A stretch of DNA of 64,000 nucleotides from positions 1,849,001-1,913,000 of the forward strand of contig NZ_AP022822.1 of the NCBI RefSeq assembly GCF_011397115.1, in the 5' to 3' direction. The position numbers and the translations under genes are program-made. Positions 32,326 to 40,077 of this stretch are shown piece after piece. Below the pieces are notes generated by a model, which ran no database searches, was not told the DNA's origin, and saw nothing but the letters and a program-made list of their open reading frames with translations. Positions within the stretch are counted from its first letter, which is position 1. Each line of letters starts with the position of its first letter. The DNA comes from Enterococcus saigonensis (GTDB lineage: Bacteria > Bacillota > Bacilli > Lactobacillales > Enterococcaceae).

Positions 32326-34041
32326 TTATTTACGAAACTGGGCTTCATACAACGCACGGTAAGCGCCATTGTTTGCCATTAGCTCTTCATGGCTACCTTG
32401 TTCTAGAATACCTGCTGGACTAACTACTACGATTCGTGTCGCATGTTTTATCGAGGCCAAGCGATGGGCAATAATTAACGTTGTTCGACCTTTTGCCAGT
32501 GAATTTAAGGATTCTTGAATAACTTGTTCTGTCTCAGTATCTAACGCCGATGTAGCTTCATCCAAAATCAAAATGGGAGGATTTTTTAAAAACATACGGG
32601 CAATGGCTACACGTTGTTTTTGCCCACCGGACAATTTGACTCCCCGCTCACCAATTTGCGTTTCAATTCCTTCTGGCATCTGAGCTAAAACACCATCTAA
32701 GTGTGCCAATTTCGCTGCCGCCATAATTTCTTTGTCAGTTGCGTCTAACCGTCCATATGCAATATTTTCTTTAATACTCCCTGGAAATAAGAACACATCT
32801 TGTTGTACAATACCAATTTGACTGCGCAATGAAGTTAAGGTCATCTTTCGAATATCCGTTCCATCAATCGTAATTACACCTTTCGTCACATCATAAAAAC
32901 GTGGTAACAAATTACATAATGTTGTTTTTCCAGATCCACTTTGACCGACAAAAGCGACTGTTTCCCCAGGTTTAATCGCCAGATTAATGTGATCTAAAAC
33001 TTGTTTTCCTTCTGCATAAGAAAATGAAACATCTTGATACAAAATATCACCTTTTAAATCAGTAACCCTTATTGCATCTTTGTCATCCACAATACTTGGT
33101 TTTTTGTCTAATTCCTCTGTCAAACGTTTAAAACCGGCAATACCTTTTGGATAACTTTCAATCATCGTATTGACTTTTTCAATGGGACGAACAAACACAT
33201 TGGCTAGTAAAATAAAGCCGACGAATTGACCATTAGTTAATTGTCCTTGAATTACATAATAAGAGCCAAAAATTAAAGTAAAAAGATTAATCAGACGGAT
33301 TAGCAAATAATTATAAGCCGAACTAACCGCCATTACCCGATAAAATACAATTTTTGACTGCCGATAAGCTTCACTTAAACCACCAAAGCGTGCCGCTTCA
33401 AAATCTTCGTTGGCAAAAGATTGTGTGACACGAATACCACTCACCGAAGCTTCTACTCCGGCGTTAAATTCACCAAGATTTTCGTAAATACGTGTATTGA
33501 CTTTTGTCATTTTTTTATTGAAGAAAACCAAAGCGATTGTAATAAGTGGCAATAAAGCAAATGTTGCGAGTGCTAATTTTACATGGGTATGAAGCATGAG
33601 TAAAAAAGAACCCGCCAAGGTCATAATCGTAATAAAAATATCTTCAGGACCGTGATGGGCCACTTCAGAAATTTCAAATAAGTCTGTTGTCAAACGACTT
33701 ATTAATTTTCCTGTCTTCTGATTATCATAATAGGCATAAGGTTGTGTTTGTAAATGTGCAAATAGCTCACGCCGCATATCAGTTTCAATATTAACTCCTA
33801 ATTTATGCCCAAAAAAGACGACAATATACTGTAAAATCGTATTTAAGATGTAAAATAAAAATAAAGTTAAACATGCCAATAAAATAATGCGAAATTCTTT
33901 TTGTGGCATAATCTTATCAATCACTTCATTCACAGCTACAGGAAATGCCAACTCCAACAGCCCGGCTAAAACTGCACAACTAAAATCTAAAATAAATAGT
34001 TTTTTATACGGGCGATAATAACTAAAGAAACGTTTTAACAT
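32326..34041 (-). CDS. ABC exporter half-transporter (MsbA/YfiB-like)
   Basis: 571 residues: six membrane helices (about 15-300), then an ATPase domain. Walker A VGQSGSGKTTL near 368, Q-loop in IGIVQQDVFLFPGS, signature KLSGGQKQRVAIARMF near 470, Walker B ILILDEATSALDTETE near 492 with the catalytic Glu kept, and H-loop LIIAHRLASIKHA near 525. All elements are canonical, so it can work as a homodimer. No partner half-transporter is adjacent. Substrate unknown; lipid or drug export is the usual assignment. Confidence 0.87.
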   Translation of the reverse strand: MLKRFFSYYRPYKKLFILDFSCAVLAGLLELAFPVAVNEVIDKIMPQKEFRIILLACLTLFLFYILNTILQYIVVFFGHKLGVNIETDMRRELFAHLQTQPYAYYDNQKTGKLISRLTTDLFEISEVAHHGPEDIFITIMTLAGSFLLMLHTHVKLALATFALLPLITIALVFFNKKMTKVNTRIYENLGEFNAGVEASVSGIRVTQSFANEDFEAARFGGLSEAYRQSKIVFYRVMAVSSAYNYLLIRLINLFTLIFGSYYVIQGQLTNGQFVGFILLANVFVRPIEKVNTMIESYPKGIAGFKRLTEELDKKPSIVDDKDAIRVTDLKGDILYQDVSFSYAEGKQVLDHINLAIKPGETVAFVGQSGSGKTTLCNLLPRFYDVTKGVITIDGTDIRKMTLTSLRSQIGIVQQDVFLFPGSIKENIAYGRLDATDKEIMAAAKLAHLDGVLAQMPEGIETQIGERGVKLSGGQKQRVAIARMFLKNPPILILDEATSALDTETEQVIQESLNSLAKGRTTLIIAHRLASIKHATRIVVVSPAGILEQGSHEELMANNGAYRALYEAQFRK

Positions 34042-34231
34042 CTTCTTCTCCTTTTGTTCGTATGAATTTCTGGAAGCTATAACTTTTCTGCCAAGTTAAT
34101 TGCATTAACTTTCTGCGCTATTGATAAAAAATTTGAATTATTTGAGCGCAACTTTATTTATTATACCCAAAGTTTCAACAAAAACACAGCCGTATCCCAA
34201 CAACATTTATTCACTAATTGGAAAAACAAGT

Positions 34232-34277
34232 AAAAAACAGGCGTTAGTCAGTTATTAAAAAAAACTGCCCAAGCCTG
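34232..34277 (-). terminator. Terminator of the Nudix gene
   Basis: Minus-strand stem ACAGGCTT...GGCAGTT pairs with AACTG...GCCTGT, with an AT-rich loop, followed by TTTTTTAC. The stem is imperfect. Confidence 0.6.
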
Positions 34278-34284
34278 TCTCCTG

Positions 34285-34731
34285 TTACTTATTGTATTCT
34301 TTAATCCACTTTTGAACCGCCCATCGGTGACTGCCACGCTTTAATAAAAGCATCGCTTCATCGGGTGTTACCCAAGCCAAATTATTTGTTTTTTCAGTCG
34401 GCTCATCAATTTTTTCCCAGTTATCAACAACATAAAAAAAACCAGGATGATAAAAATATGTATCGCGATGACTAGAATAAAAATATTCTACCGCTTCTCC
34501 TAGATACGTACCTACCGTAACTTCAAACCCCAACTCTTCCAACATTTCACGATTAATGGCCTCAATATGATTTTCGTCCCCTTCAATTTCCCCTCCTGGT
34601 AAAAAATAAGCTCCATTTGGCGCTTGCACCAAAATCACTTCACGCCCATCATGACGACTTACGATGACATAAGCACCATAACGCGCTTTATACGGCTTAT
34701 CTGACTCTTTTTTCCCAAATACTGGTTCCAT
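34285..34731 (-). CDS. Nudix hydrolase
   Basis: 148 residues from the ATG at 34731, preceded by TGGAGG with 7 nt spacing; the open frame continues upstream, but earlier ATGs lack a ribosome binding site. The complete Nudix box GX5EX7REUXEEXGU occurs at about 58-80 (GGEIEGDE...REMLEELGF). The family hydrolyses nucleoside diphosphates linked to another group, such as oxidised dNTPs, nucleotide sugars or dinucleotide polyphosphates, with Mg2+. Substrate cannot be predicted here. Monocistronic. Confidence 0.88.
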   Translation of the reverse strand: MEPVFGKKESDKPYKARYGAYVIVSRHDGREVILVQAPNGAYFLPGGEIEGDENHIEAINREMLEELGFEVTVGTYLGEAVEYFYSSHRDTYFYHPGFFYVVDNWEKIDEPTEKTNNLAWVTPDEAMLLLKRGSHRWAVQKWIKEYNK

Positions 34732-34863
34732 GCTGTAACCTCCACTTTTCATTTTATTTATTTTACCCAAATGCAGATACTTTCACAAGTTAAAGCGTAT
34801 TTCTTATCACAAACAAAGGCCTATGATAAGATGTCTTTATAAAATAGAAAGGACTGATTTTTT

Positions 34864-35238
34864 ATGAAAATGGCCCATACTTGTGTACGTGTCAAAGATT
34901 TAGAGGCATCTTTAACCTTTTATGAAGGAGCTTTTGGCTTTGTTGAAAAAAGTCGCCGTGACTTCCCTGAAAATAAGTTTACCTTAGTTTATTTAAGCTT
35001 ACCTGGGGATGATTATGAATTGGAATTGACCTATAACTACGATCACGCAGCCTATGATTTAGGCGATGGTTACGGTCACATTGCTATTGCAGTCAGTGAC
35101 TTAGAGGCCTTGCATGAAAAACAACAATCAAATGGTTACAACGTAACTGACTTAAAAGGTCTTCCAGGAACGGCGCCGTCTTATTACTTTGTCGTTGATC
35201 CTGATGGCTACAAAATAGAAGTTATTCGTGAAAAATAA
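34864..35238 (+). CDS. gloA: Glyoxalase I (lactoylglutathione lyase family, VOC fold)
   Basis: 124 residues, two beta-alpha-beta-beta-beta modules. The metal ligands expected in the family are His5 (AHTCVRV), a Glu in LELTYN near 58, His in GYGHIAIAV near 75 and Glu in KIEVI near 121. It converts the hemithioacetal of methylglyoxal and a thiol to the lactoyl thioester, detoxifying methylglyoxal. The sequence GLPGTAPSYYFVVDPDGYKIE is typical of short bacterial GloA. AAAGGA precedes the ATG. Confidence 0.88.
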   Translation: MKMAHTCVRVKDLEASLTFYEGAFGFVEKSRRDFPENKFTLVYLSLPGDDYELELTYNYDHAAYDLGDGYGHIAIAVSDLEALHEKQQSNGYNVTDLKGLPGTAPSYYFVVDPDGYKIEVIREK

Positions 35239-35245
35239 TTAAATT

Positions 35246-35324
35246 GTGCCAAAACGCGGAATGAAATAGAAGTTTAAAAAACTAGTTTATTTTACCTATT
35301 TTTTATTCATTTCGATTTTGGTAC
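35246..35324 (+). other. Long imperfect hairpin between gloA and the amidotransferase-type hydrolase gene
   Basis: GTGCCAAAA...GGAATGAAAT (35246-35267) can pair with ATTCATTTCGATTTTGGTAC (35305-35324), with small bulges, and TAATTTTTAA follows. It may terminate gloA transcripts or form part of the leader of the next gene. Confidence 0.5.
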
Positions 35325-35346
35325 TAATTTTTAAGGACGTGGAAAA

Positions 35347-36057
35347 ATGAAACCTGTTATTGGGATTGCTGCAAATGAACAGACGATGATAGATACCGAT
35401 AGTCATTGGATTAGTTATACACCTAAAAATTTTATTACTGGAATTCAAAATGCCGGTGGTTTGCCTGTTTTATTGCCAATTGGTGCAATGGAAGATGCAA
35501 AAAGCTACATCAAAAAAATCGACAAGCTACTTTTAGCTGGTGGTCAAGATGTATCACCAGAATGTTACAATGCTTTACCACAACAAAAATTAGGTGCTAC
35601 AAATCATAGACGGGATCTCTTTGAAATTGCTTTAGTGAAAGAAGCTGTCAAAGTAGGTAAGCCGATTATTGGCGTCTGTCGTGGGATGCAATTATTAAAT
35701 GTCGTCTTCGGTGGAACGCTTTTGCAGGATTTAAGTTTTTCAAAAGAGCCCCTTTTAAAACATGTCCAAGTTCCTACCCCTTTTGAATTACCCACCCATC
35801 CTGTTGAAATTGATTTGAACAGCCATTTAGGTGAGTTCTTACCACAAAGTTATCAAGTTAATTCTTTTCATCATCAAGCGATTGATCAACTTGCGCCAGA
35901 ATTTGTGGTAACTGCTACAGCACCAGATGGAGTCGTTGAAGGAATTGAAAGTATCAACCACCCAATCATAGGTGTACAATGGCATCCTGAATTAGCTTAT
36001 TTCACCATGGAAAAAGAACGGGAATTTTTTGCGTATATCGTCCAAAAATTCAATTAG
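35347..36057 (+). CDS. Class I glutamine amidotransferase-like hydrolase (PuuD / gamma-Glu-GABA hydrolase family)
   Basis: 236 residues, peptidase C26 type. The nucleophile elbow is GVCRGMQLLNVVFGG (about 113-127, Cys near 115). The catalytic His-Glu pair is in GVQWHPELAYF near 215. LLAGGQDVSPECYN near 60 matches the family oxyanion region. Enzymes of this family hydrolyse gamma-glutamyl amides such as gamma-glutamyl-GABA; some act on other gamma-glutamyl compounds. No putrescine genes lie nearby, so the physiological substrate is uncertain. Confidence 0.85.
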   Translation: MKPVIGIAANEQTMIDTDSHWISYTPKNFITGIQNAGGLPVLLPIGAMEDAKSYIKKIDKLLLAGGQDVSPECYNALPQQKLGATNHRRDLFEIALVKEAVKVGKPIIGVCRGMQLLNVVFGGTLLQDLSFSKEPLLKHVQVPTPFELPTHPVEIDLNSHLGEFLPQSYQVNSFHHQAIDQLAPEFVVTATAPDGVVEGIESINHPIIGVQWHPELAYFTMEKEREFFAYIVQKFN

Positions 36058-36072
36058 TTCCACTAGTAAAAC

Positions 36073-36137
36073 AAAAAGCAGCTTATTTCACACAATAAAC
36101 CACTGTATTAGGCGGGTGAAAATAAGCTGCTTTTTTG
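36073..36137. terminator. Bidirectional terminator
   Basis: Outer stem AAAAAGCAGCTTATT (36073-36087) with AATAAGCTGCTTTTT (36121-36135) and an inner loop able to pair further (TTTCAC/GTGAAA). It lies between convergent genes. Confidence 0.8.
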
Positions 36138-36185
36138 TATATTTAGTTTATATAGACCAAATGTGAAGGAATAAATAACGAAAAT

Positions 36186-37442
36186 CTACTTATTTTTTTC
36201 TGCTTTCATCATCGTCACAGATTGTTTTAAGGCTGCAATTACCCCGTTTTCGTTATACACCAAGACATTTGATTTGTATAATCCTGAAGAAATTAACATT
36301 AAAAATACCGTAAAGATCGCCAAGATCACAACAGAAATAACCGCACTTGAAATACTTGCTGTATTATTGGCTAGTCGTACCGGCATGGCAAACGATGAAA
36401 AGAAAGGAATATAGGAACAAATTCGCAACGCAATATTTTGCGGATCAAACATCCCCACAAACAAGGCTAAAAAGTAGGCACCCATAGATAAATAAGTGAC
36501 GGGAATAATCGCTTTTGAAGTATCTTCTGCCTTGTTAACTAATGAACCACACAAAGCAGCTAAAACAGCATATAGCAAAATTCCTAAAATCACAAAGACA
36601 GCCGAAAAAATTAGGAATGGCCCAAAAAGAGCTTCCAAAGAGGCATCGCCGACAAATTGTTTGATGATATCCAAATCTTTGAATTTTTGATACCCAAACA
36701 CAATCATAACCCCATAAATCAACAGCTGGGTTAAAGCAACTAACAAGACTCCCGTTAATTTACCATAAAAGTGAGTCTGTGCTTTGGTACTGGATAAAAT
36801 TACTTCCATAATTCGGGTACCTTTTTCAGAAGCAATTTCCTGAGCAATAATACTTGAGTAAGTCACAACAAAGATAAATAAGATAATAGCTGAAACATTG
36901 GTTACAATCATTTGCAAATTGCTATGATCTTCTTCAGTAGTCATATTATCAAACTTATCAAAAGAAACTTTTTGTGTTTTTAGTTGAGCGGGTTGATTTA
37001 ATTTTGCAACTTCGCCTCCTGACAATCCCATTTTTTGTGCTCGCAGATTTGATTGCATTTGAGTTAACAACTGTTGTATCATCATTTGAGTTGTTTGTCC
37101 CAATGACGATTCCGTATAGATTTCTCCTGAAAAACTGTCTCCTTTATTGGTTAGAACTAAAAAGGCATCCAGCTTTTCTTTGGCTAACTCTTTTTGAGCT
37201 GCTTTTTTTGAATCCATCACTTGAAACTCATATTCTTCATGATCTAACTGCGTAAAAGCTTGCCCTAAAGCTGCATCTTCTGAGTAGACACCTATTTTAT
37301 TCACCTCAGAATTGCCAGCTAATTGTCCTGTAAAATAATAAAACGCCCCCATTAAAAATGGTGCCAAAATTAAAATTAAGAAACTAACTGATTTAACATT
37401 TTTCTTATAAACATCTTTGGCAATCACCCAAAATTTACTCAT
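36186..37442 (-). CDS. ABC-2 type transporter permease (NatB/YhaP-like)
   Basis: 418 residues from the ATG at 37442. This ATG overlaps the end of the ATPase gene and has AGGTG 6 nt upstream; a GTG nine bases earlier is less likely. Helix 1 (about 17-37) is followed by a large extracytoplasmic domain (about 40-170), then five or six helices to the C-terminus, the layout of the ABC2_membrane_3 group. GSLVNKAEDTSKAIIPVTY near 320 is the conserved segment before the last helices. It works with the ATPase encoded just upstream, probably exporting sodium, a toxic compound or a peptide; substrate unknown. Confidence 0.83.
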   Translation of the reverse strand: MSKFWVIAKDVYKKNVKSVSFLILILAPFLMGAFYYFTGQLAGNSEVNKIGVYSEDAALGQAFTQLDHEEYEFQVMDSKKAAQKELAKEKLDAFLVLTNKGDSFSGEIYTESSLGQTTQMMIQQLLTQMQSNLRAQKMGLSGGEVAKLNQPAQLKTQKVSFDKFDNMTTEEDHSNLQMIVTNVSAIILFIFVVTYSSIIAQEIASEKGTRIMEVILSSTKAQTHFYGKLTGVLLVALTQLLIYGVMIVFGYQKFKDLDIIKQFVGDASLEALFGPFLIFSAVFVILGILLYAVLAALCGSLVNKAEDTSKAIIPVTYLSMGAYFLALFVGMFDPQNIALRICSYIPFFSSFAMPVRLANNTASISSAVISVVILAIFTVFLMLISSGLYKSNVLVYNENGVIAALKQSVTMMKAEKNK

Positions 37443-38334
37443 GACCGGCACCTGCTTTCCACTTGAAAATCTCTTCTAAAGTTGGGGGTTGTTGGTTAAA
37501 CATTGGAATATAACCATTTTGCGTAGCCCTCATAAAGATTTCTTTGCCTACCTCTGGATCAGATAGTGTAATGGCTAAACTTTTATCTTCTTGGATTACA
37601 ACATCGTTGACACCGGTAATAGCTTGAACTTCTGATTTTGTTAAAGATGACTCTAAGAATAATTTGCTCCGCCCAAATGACGCTCTGATTTCGCGTACTT
37701 TGCCATTTAAAACAGTCGTCCCATTTTTTAACATAATCAGGTGATCACAGATTTTTTCCACGTTATCCATATTATGACTGGAAAAAATAACACAAGCACC
37801 TTTTTGTTTTAACTCAATGATGCCATTTTTTAACAGCTCTGCATTCACAGGATCAAGCCCACTAAAAGGTTCGTCCAAAATAACCAACTTGGGTTCATGG
37901 ATTAAAGTCGCAATCAACTGTACCTTTTGTTGATTTCCTTTTGATAAGGATTTAACTTTATCTGTTTTCTTTCCCTTGACTTCAAATTTTTCCATCCATT
38001 TATCGATTTCCGGTACGATATCTTTGCGTTTTTTTCCTCTTAATTCTGCAAAGTACAACAACTGATCTTCAATAGTAACCTTAGGATAAAGTCCTCGTTC
38101 TTCTGGTAAATAGCCAATAACGTCATAATCTTTACTGTCGATTTTTTTCCCGTTCCACAAAATTTCGCCCTTATCTGGGGTTAAAAAATCCAAAATCAAA
38201 CGAAAAGTCGTTGTTTTACCGGCTCCATTTTGCCCAATTAACCCCATAATTGTACCGTCTTGAATTTCAAAGGATAAGTTTTCTACTGCGGTATAATCTC
38301 CAAAATTTTTATTCAAATTTTTAACCGTTAACAT
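37435..38334 (-). CDS. ABC transporter ATPase (NatA/YhaQ-like)
   Basis: 299 residues. Walker A IGQNGAGKTTT near 33-43, signature LSKGNQQKVQLIATLIHEPK near 138, Walker B KLVILDEPFSGLDPV near 157 and H-loop SSHNMDNVEKICDH near 190. The C-terminal 80 residues are the extension typical of export ATPases paired with ABC-2 permeases (DUF4162-like). Overlap with the permease gene indicates coupling. It is third in the PadR-DUF2812-ATPase-permease array. Confidence 0.87.
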   Translation of the reverse strand: MLTVKNLNKNFGDYTAVENLSFEIQDGTIMGLIGQNGAGKTTTFRLILDFLTPDKGEILWNGKKIDSKDYDVIGYLPEERGLYPKVTIEDQLLYFAELRGKKRKDIVPEIDKWMEKFEVKGKKTDKVKSLSKGNQQKVQLIATLIHEPKLVILDEPFSGLDPVNAELLKNGIIELKQKGACVIFSSHNMDNVEKICDHLIMLKNGTTVLNGKVREIRASFGRSKLFLESSLTKSEVQAITGVNDVVIQEDKSLAITLSDPEVGKEIFMRATQNGYIPMFNQQPPTLEEIFKWKAGAGHE

Positions 38335-38384
38335 TTTTTCACTCCTCTTATTTTAGTCTAAATAAAACCGATAGTCGGCCTAAT

Positions 38385-39050
38385 TTATAATATTAACAAT
38401 GCCAGTGTAGCCCCAAAAACGGCGCCTAAAGTCATTAACAAAACCGTATCTCGTACAACATTTTGCTTTTTGGCAAATTTTTCTGGTTTATTATAATATT
38501 TAGTTCTTTTTTGATAGAGCAATTTTATCGTTCCCATACACAATAACAAGACAGCTGGAAAAAATAGCGCTACAAGTGTTAATGCAAAATACCAGATTGG
38601 CCAAGTATGAAAAACTGTTCCAAAGAAGAACTTGCCTCCAAGATAGAAAAAGAAACCAAAAAGTGCTACCCATAACGATTCCAAAAGTTGCTGGCGCCAT
38701 TCTTGTCGAATACGAGCTTGATAGCTTTTTTCATCAGTAAAAATGGCTTCCGTGTCGGATGAATTACTGACAAAATAGCAGTAACGCTTCATAAAAGTTG
38801 TTACATGTTGCCAACCACTGTGTTCATATAAGGCAATATATTCCGAATAGTCTTCTTTGGAGCCGGTAAAATAATCAACACTATAGGTCGAATGTTGCGC
38901 AACCCCTTTTTGAAAAACCAATACGCCCAGTTTATTCATTTTGATAAAGTGCCAACCAATCTGAGCTTGCTGATTTAGACGTAGCATTTCTTTTTCTGGA
39001 TAAAAGGAGACGCCCAGACTTAGTAAATATTTCTTTTTTCCAATTCGCAT
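38385..39050 (-). CDS. DUF2812 membrane protein
   Basis: 221 residues. The N-terminal half (about 1-125) is soluble with the DUF2812 pattern (EMLRLNQQAQIGWHF near 20-34; YIALYEHSGWQHVTTF near 72-87). The C-terminal half has three hydrophobic segments (about 130-155, 157-180, 200-221). DUF2812 proteins are often encoded next to PadR regulators, as here, and are thought to be envelope-related, but no function is established. It lies 61 nt after padR and 50 nt before the ABC ATPase gene. Confidence 0.78.
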   Translation of the reverse strand: MRIGKKKYLLSLGVSFYPEKEMLRLNQQAQIGWHFIKMNKLGVLVFQKGVAQHSTYSVDYFTGSKEDYSEYIALYEHSGWQHVTTFMKRYCYFVSNSSDTEAIFTDEKSYQARIRQEWRQQLLESLWVALFGFFFYLGGKFFFGTVFHTWPIWYFALTLVALFFPAVLLLCMGTIKLLYQKRTKYYNKPEKFAKKQNVVRDTVLLMTLGAVFGATLALLIL

Positions 39051-39111
39051 TTTCTACCTCCTATTTTGCCAACGTACTAATAAACCGTATTACATTTTTT
39101 TACTAATTATT

Positions 39112-39429
39112 TTAGTTAAGTTCTTCTTTATTCTTTGCCAACAATGCGATACCTGCTTCATAAAAAAGACGCCGACGCGCAATATCTTTTTCCAAAGCCT
39201 CTCTACCACTTGAAGTGATCTGATAAACCTTCTTCCGATCAGAATTCTCTTGCAACGTGATATAATCAGCTTTTTGCAGCTTTTTCAAATTCGTATACAT
39301 GCTGGCTGGTCCAATTTCCATATGACCATTCGTGATGTTACTAATTTCTTTCATAATGGCATAACCATGTTGGGGTTTTAACAATACGAGCAAAATCGCG
39401 TAAACACTATCTGACAGTGCATCATCCAT
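39112..39429 (-). CDS. PadR-family transcriptional regulator
   Basis: 105 residues, the short PadR type. The winged helix (about 10-85) contains ILLVLLKPQHGYAIMKEIS, then GPASMYTNLKKLQKADYI and the wing ENSDRKKVYQITSSG, which is diagnostic of the family. The C-terminal helix for dimerisation is short. GGAGGATCAGGA precedes the ATG. The promoter just upstream carries a perfect inverted repeat over the start site, so autorepression of the whole operon is expected. Confidence 0.92.
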   Translation of the reverse strand: MDDALSDSVYAILLVLLKPQHGYAIMKEISNITNGHMEIGPASMYTNLKKLQKADYITLQENSDRKKVYQITSSGREALEKDIARRRLFYEAGIALLAKNKEELN

Positions 39430-39458
39430 TCCTGATCCTCCTCTATATCACAAACCGA

Positions 39459-39503
39459 TATATCACTTAATGATATAGTATGTTAGCTTTCACTTTGTGT
39501 CAA
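39459..39503 (-). promoter_or_regulatory. PadR operon promoter and operator
   Basis: TTGACA (39498-39503), 17 nt spacer, TACTAT (39475-39480) on the minus strand. A perfect inverted repeat TATATCA-N5-TGATATA (39459-39477) overlaps the -10 element and the start site, and a further TATATCA copy lies at 39443-39449. Repression by PadR is inferred from position. Confidence 0.72.
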
Positions 39504-40010
39504 TCACAAAAAATGACAATTAGTCATTTTAACTCGTATTCCATAGCATAATCTGCTGACTTCCCTTTAAATAGAAAAATGGAAGTCTCTTATTAACGCA
39601 ACCGAATAGAACCATATTTTGCGTTTGGTCAAAAACTGATTTTTAAAGAAGTACTTGTCGCTGATACTGACGATACACCTGTAACAAGAAAAGCCACTTT
39701 TCATTTCGAAAGAATAGACACAACTAATAAAAATAATAGGCTTAATAATAAGCCTATGTTTTTTCTTCATAAAATTTTTCAGCTTTTTTTGATAAAGTGT
39801 CGCATCTAACGGCGCAACCTTCATAAATAACTTATGGCAAACGTCAATAAATGAAAGTATACCAGGAAATGTGGTATATCACTTTCCTCTTGAAGTAAAT
39901 TTTTCAAGCATCGCGCTATAGTTTCAGGTTTAAAATAACCTAATTTTAGGACTTACTAACAAATGCATTTTTTACTCCTTTTTATTTAACAGTGAAAAAA
40001 GACTATTAAA
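39504..40010. other. Gene-poor region with possible decayed plus-strand coding fragment
   Basis: About 500 nt without a supportable gene. On the plus strand 39597-39806 is open for 70 codons and contains a protein-like stretch (YFAFGQKLIFKEVLVADTDD, then TPVTRKATFHFERID), but it has no start codon with a ribosome binding site and follows a stop directly. It runs into a good plus-strand terminator (39736-39765), as if the 3' end of a lost gene remained. An unexplained inverted repeat (GAAAGT...ACTTTC, 39853-39886) lies further on. Confidence 0.35.
39736..39765 (+). terminator. Orphan plus-strand terminator
   Basis: Perfect 9 bp stem ATAGGCTTA/TAAGCCTAT with a 4 nt loop, followed by GTTTTTTC. 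No intact plus-strand gene precedes it. Confidence 0.7.
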
Positions 40011-40065
40011 AAATCAACTACCACAAAAAAATGGCGAAAATCCAATTTCTTGTAGAAGTTGATTT
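40011..40065 (-). terminator. Probable terminator of uvrC
   Basis: AAATCAACT (40011-40019) pairs with AGTTGATTT (40057-40065), with extra pairing inside (CACAA/TTGT), followed by TTTTTTAA on the minus strand, just past the uvrC stop. Confidence 0.6.
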
Positions 40066-40077
40066 ACTTTTTGTTGC

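Noticed and set aside
39567..39824. 85-codon minus-strand frame
   Set aside because: No ribosome binding site, composition unlike a protein, and it overlaps a good plus-strand terminator.
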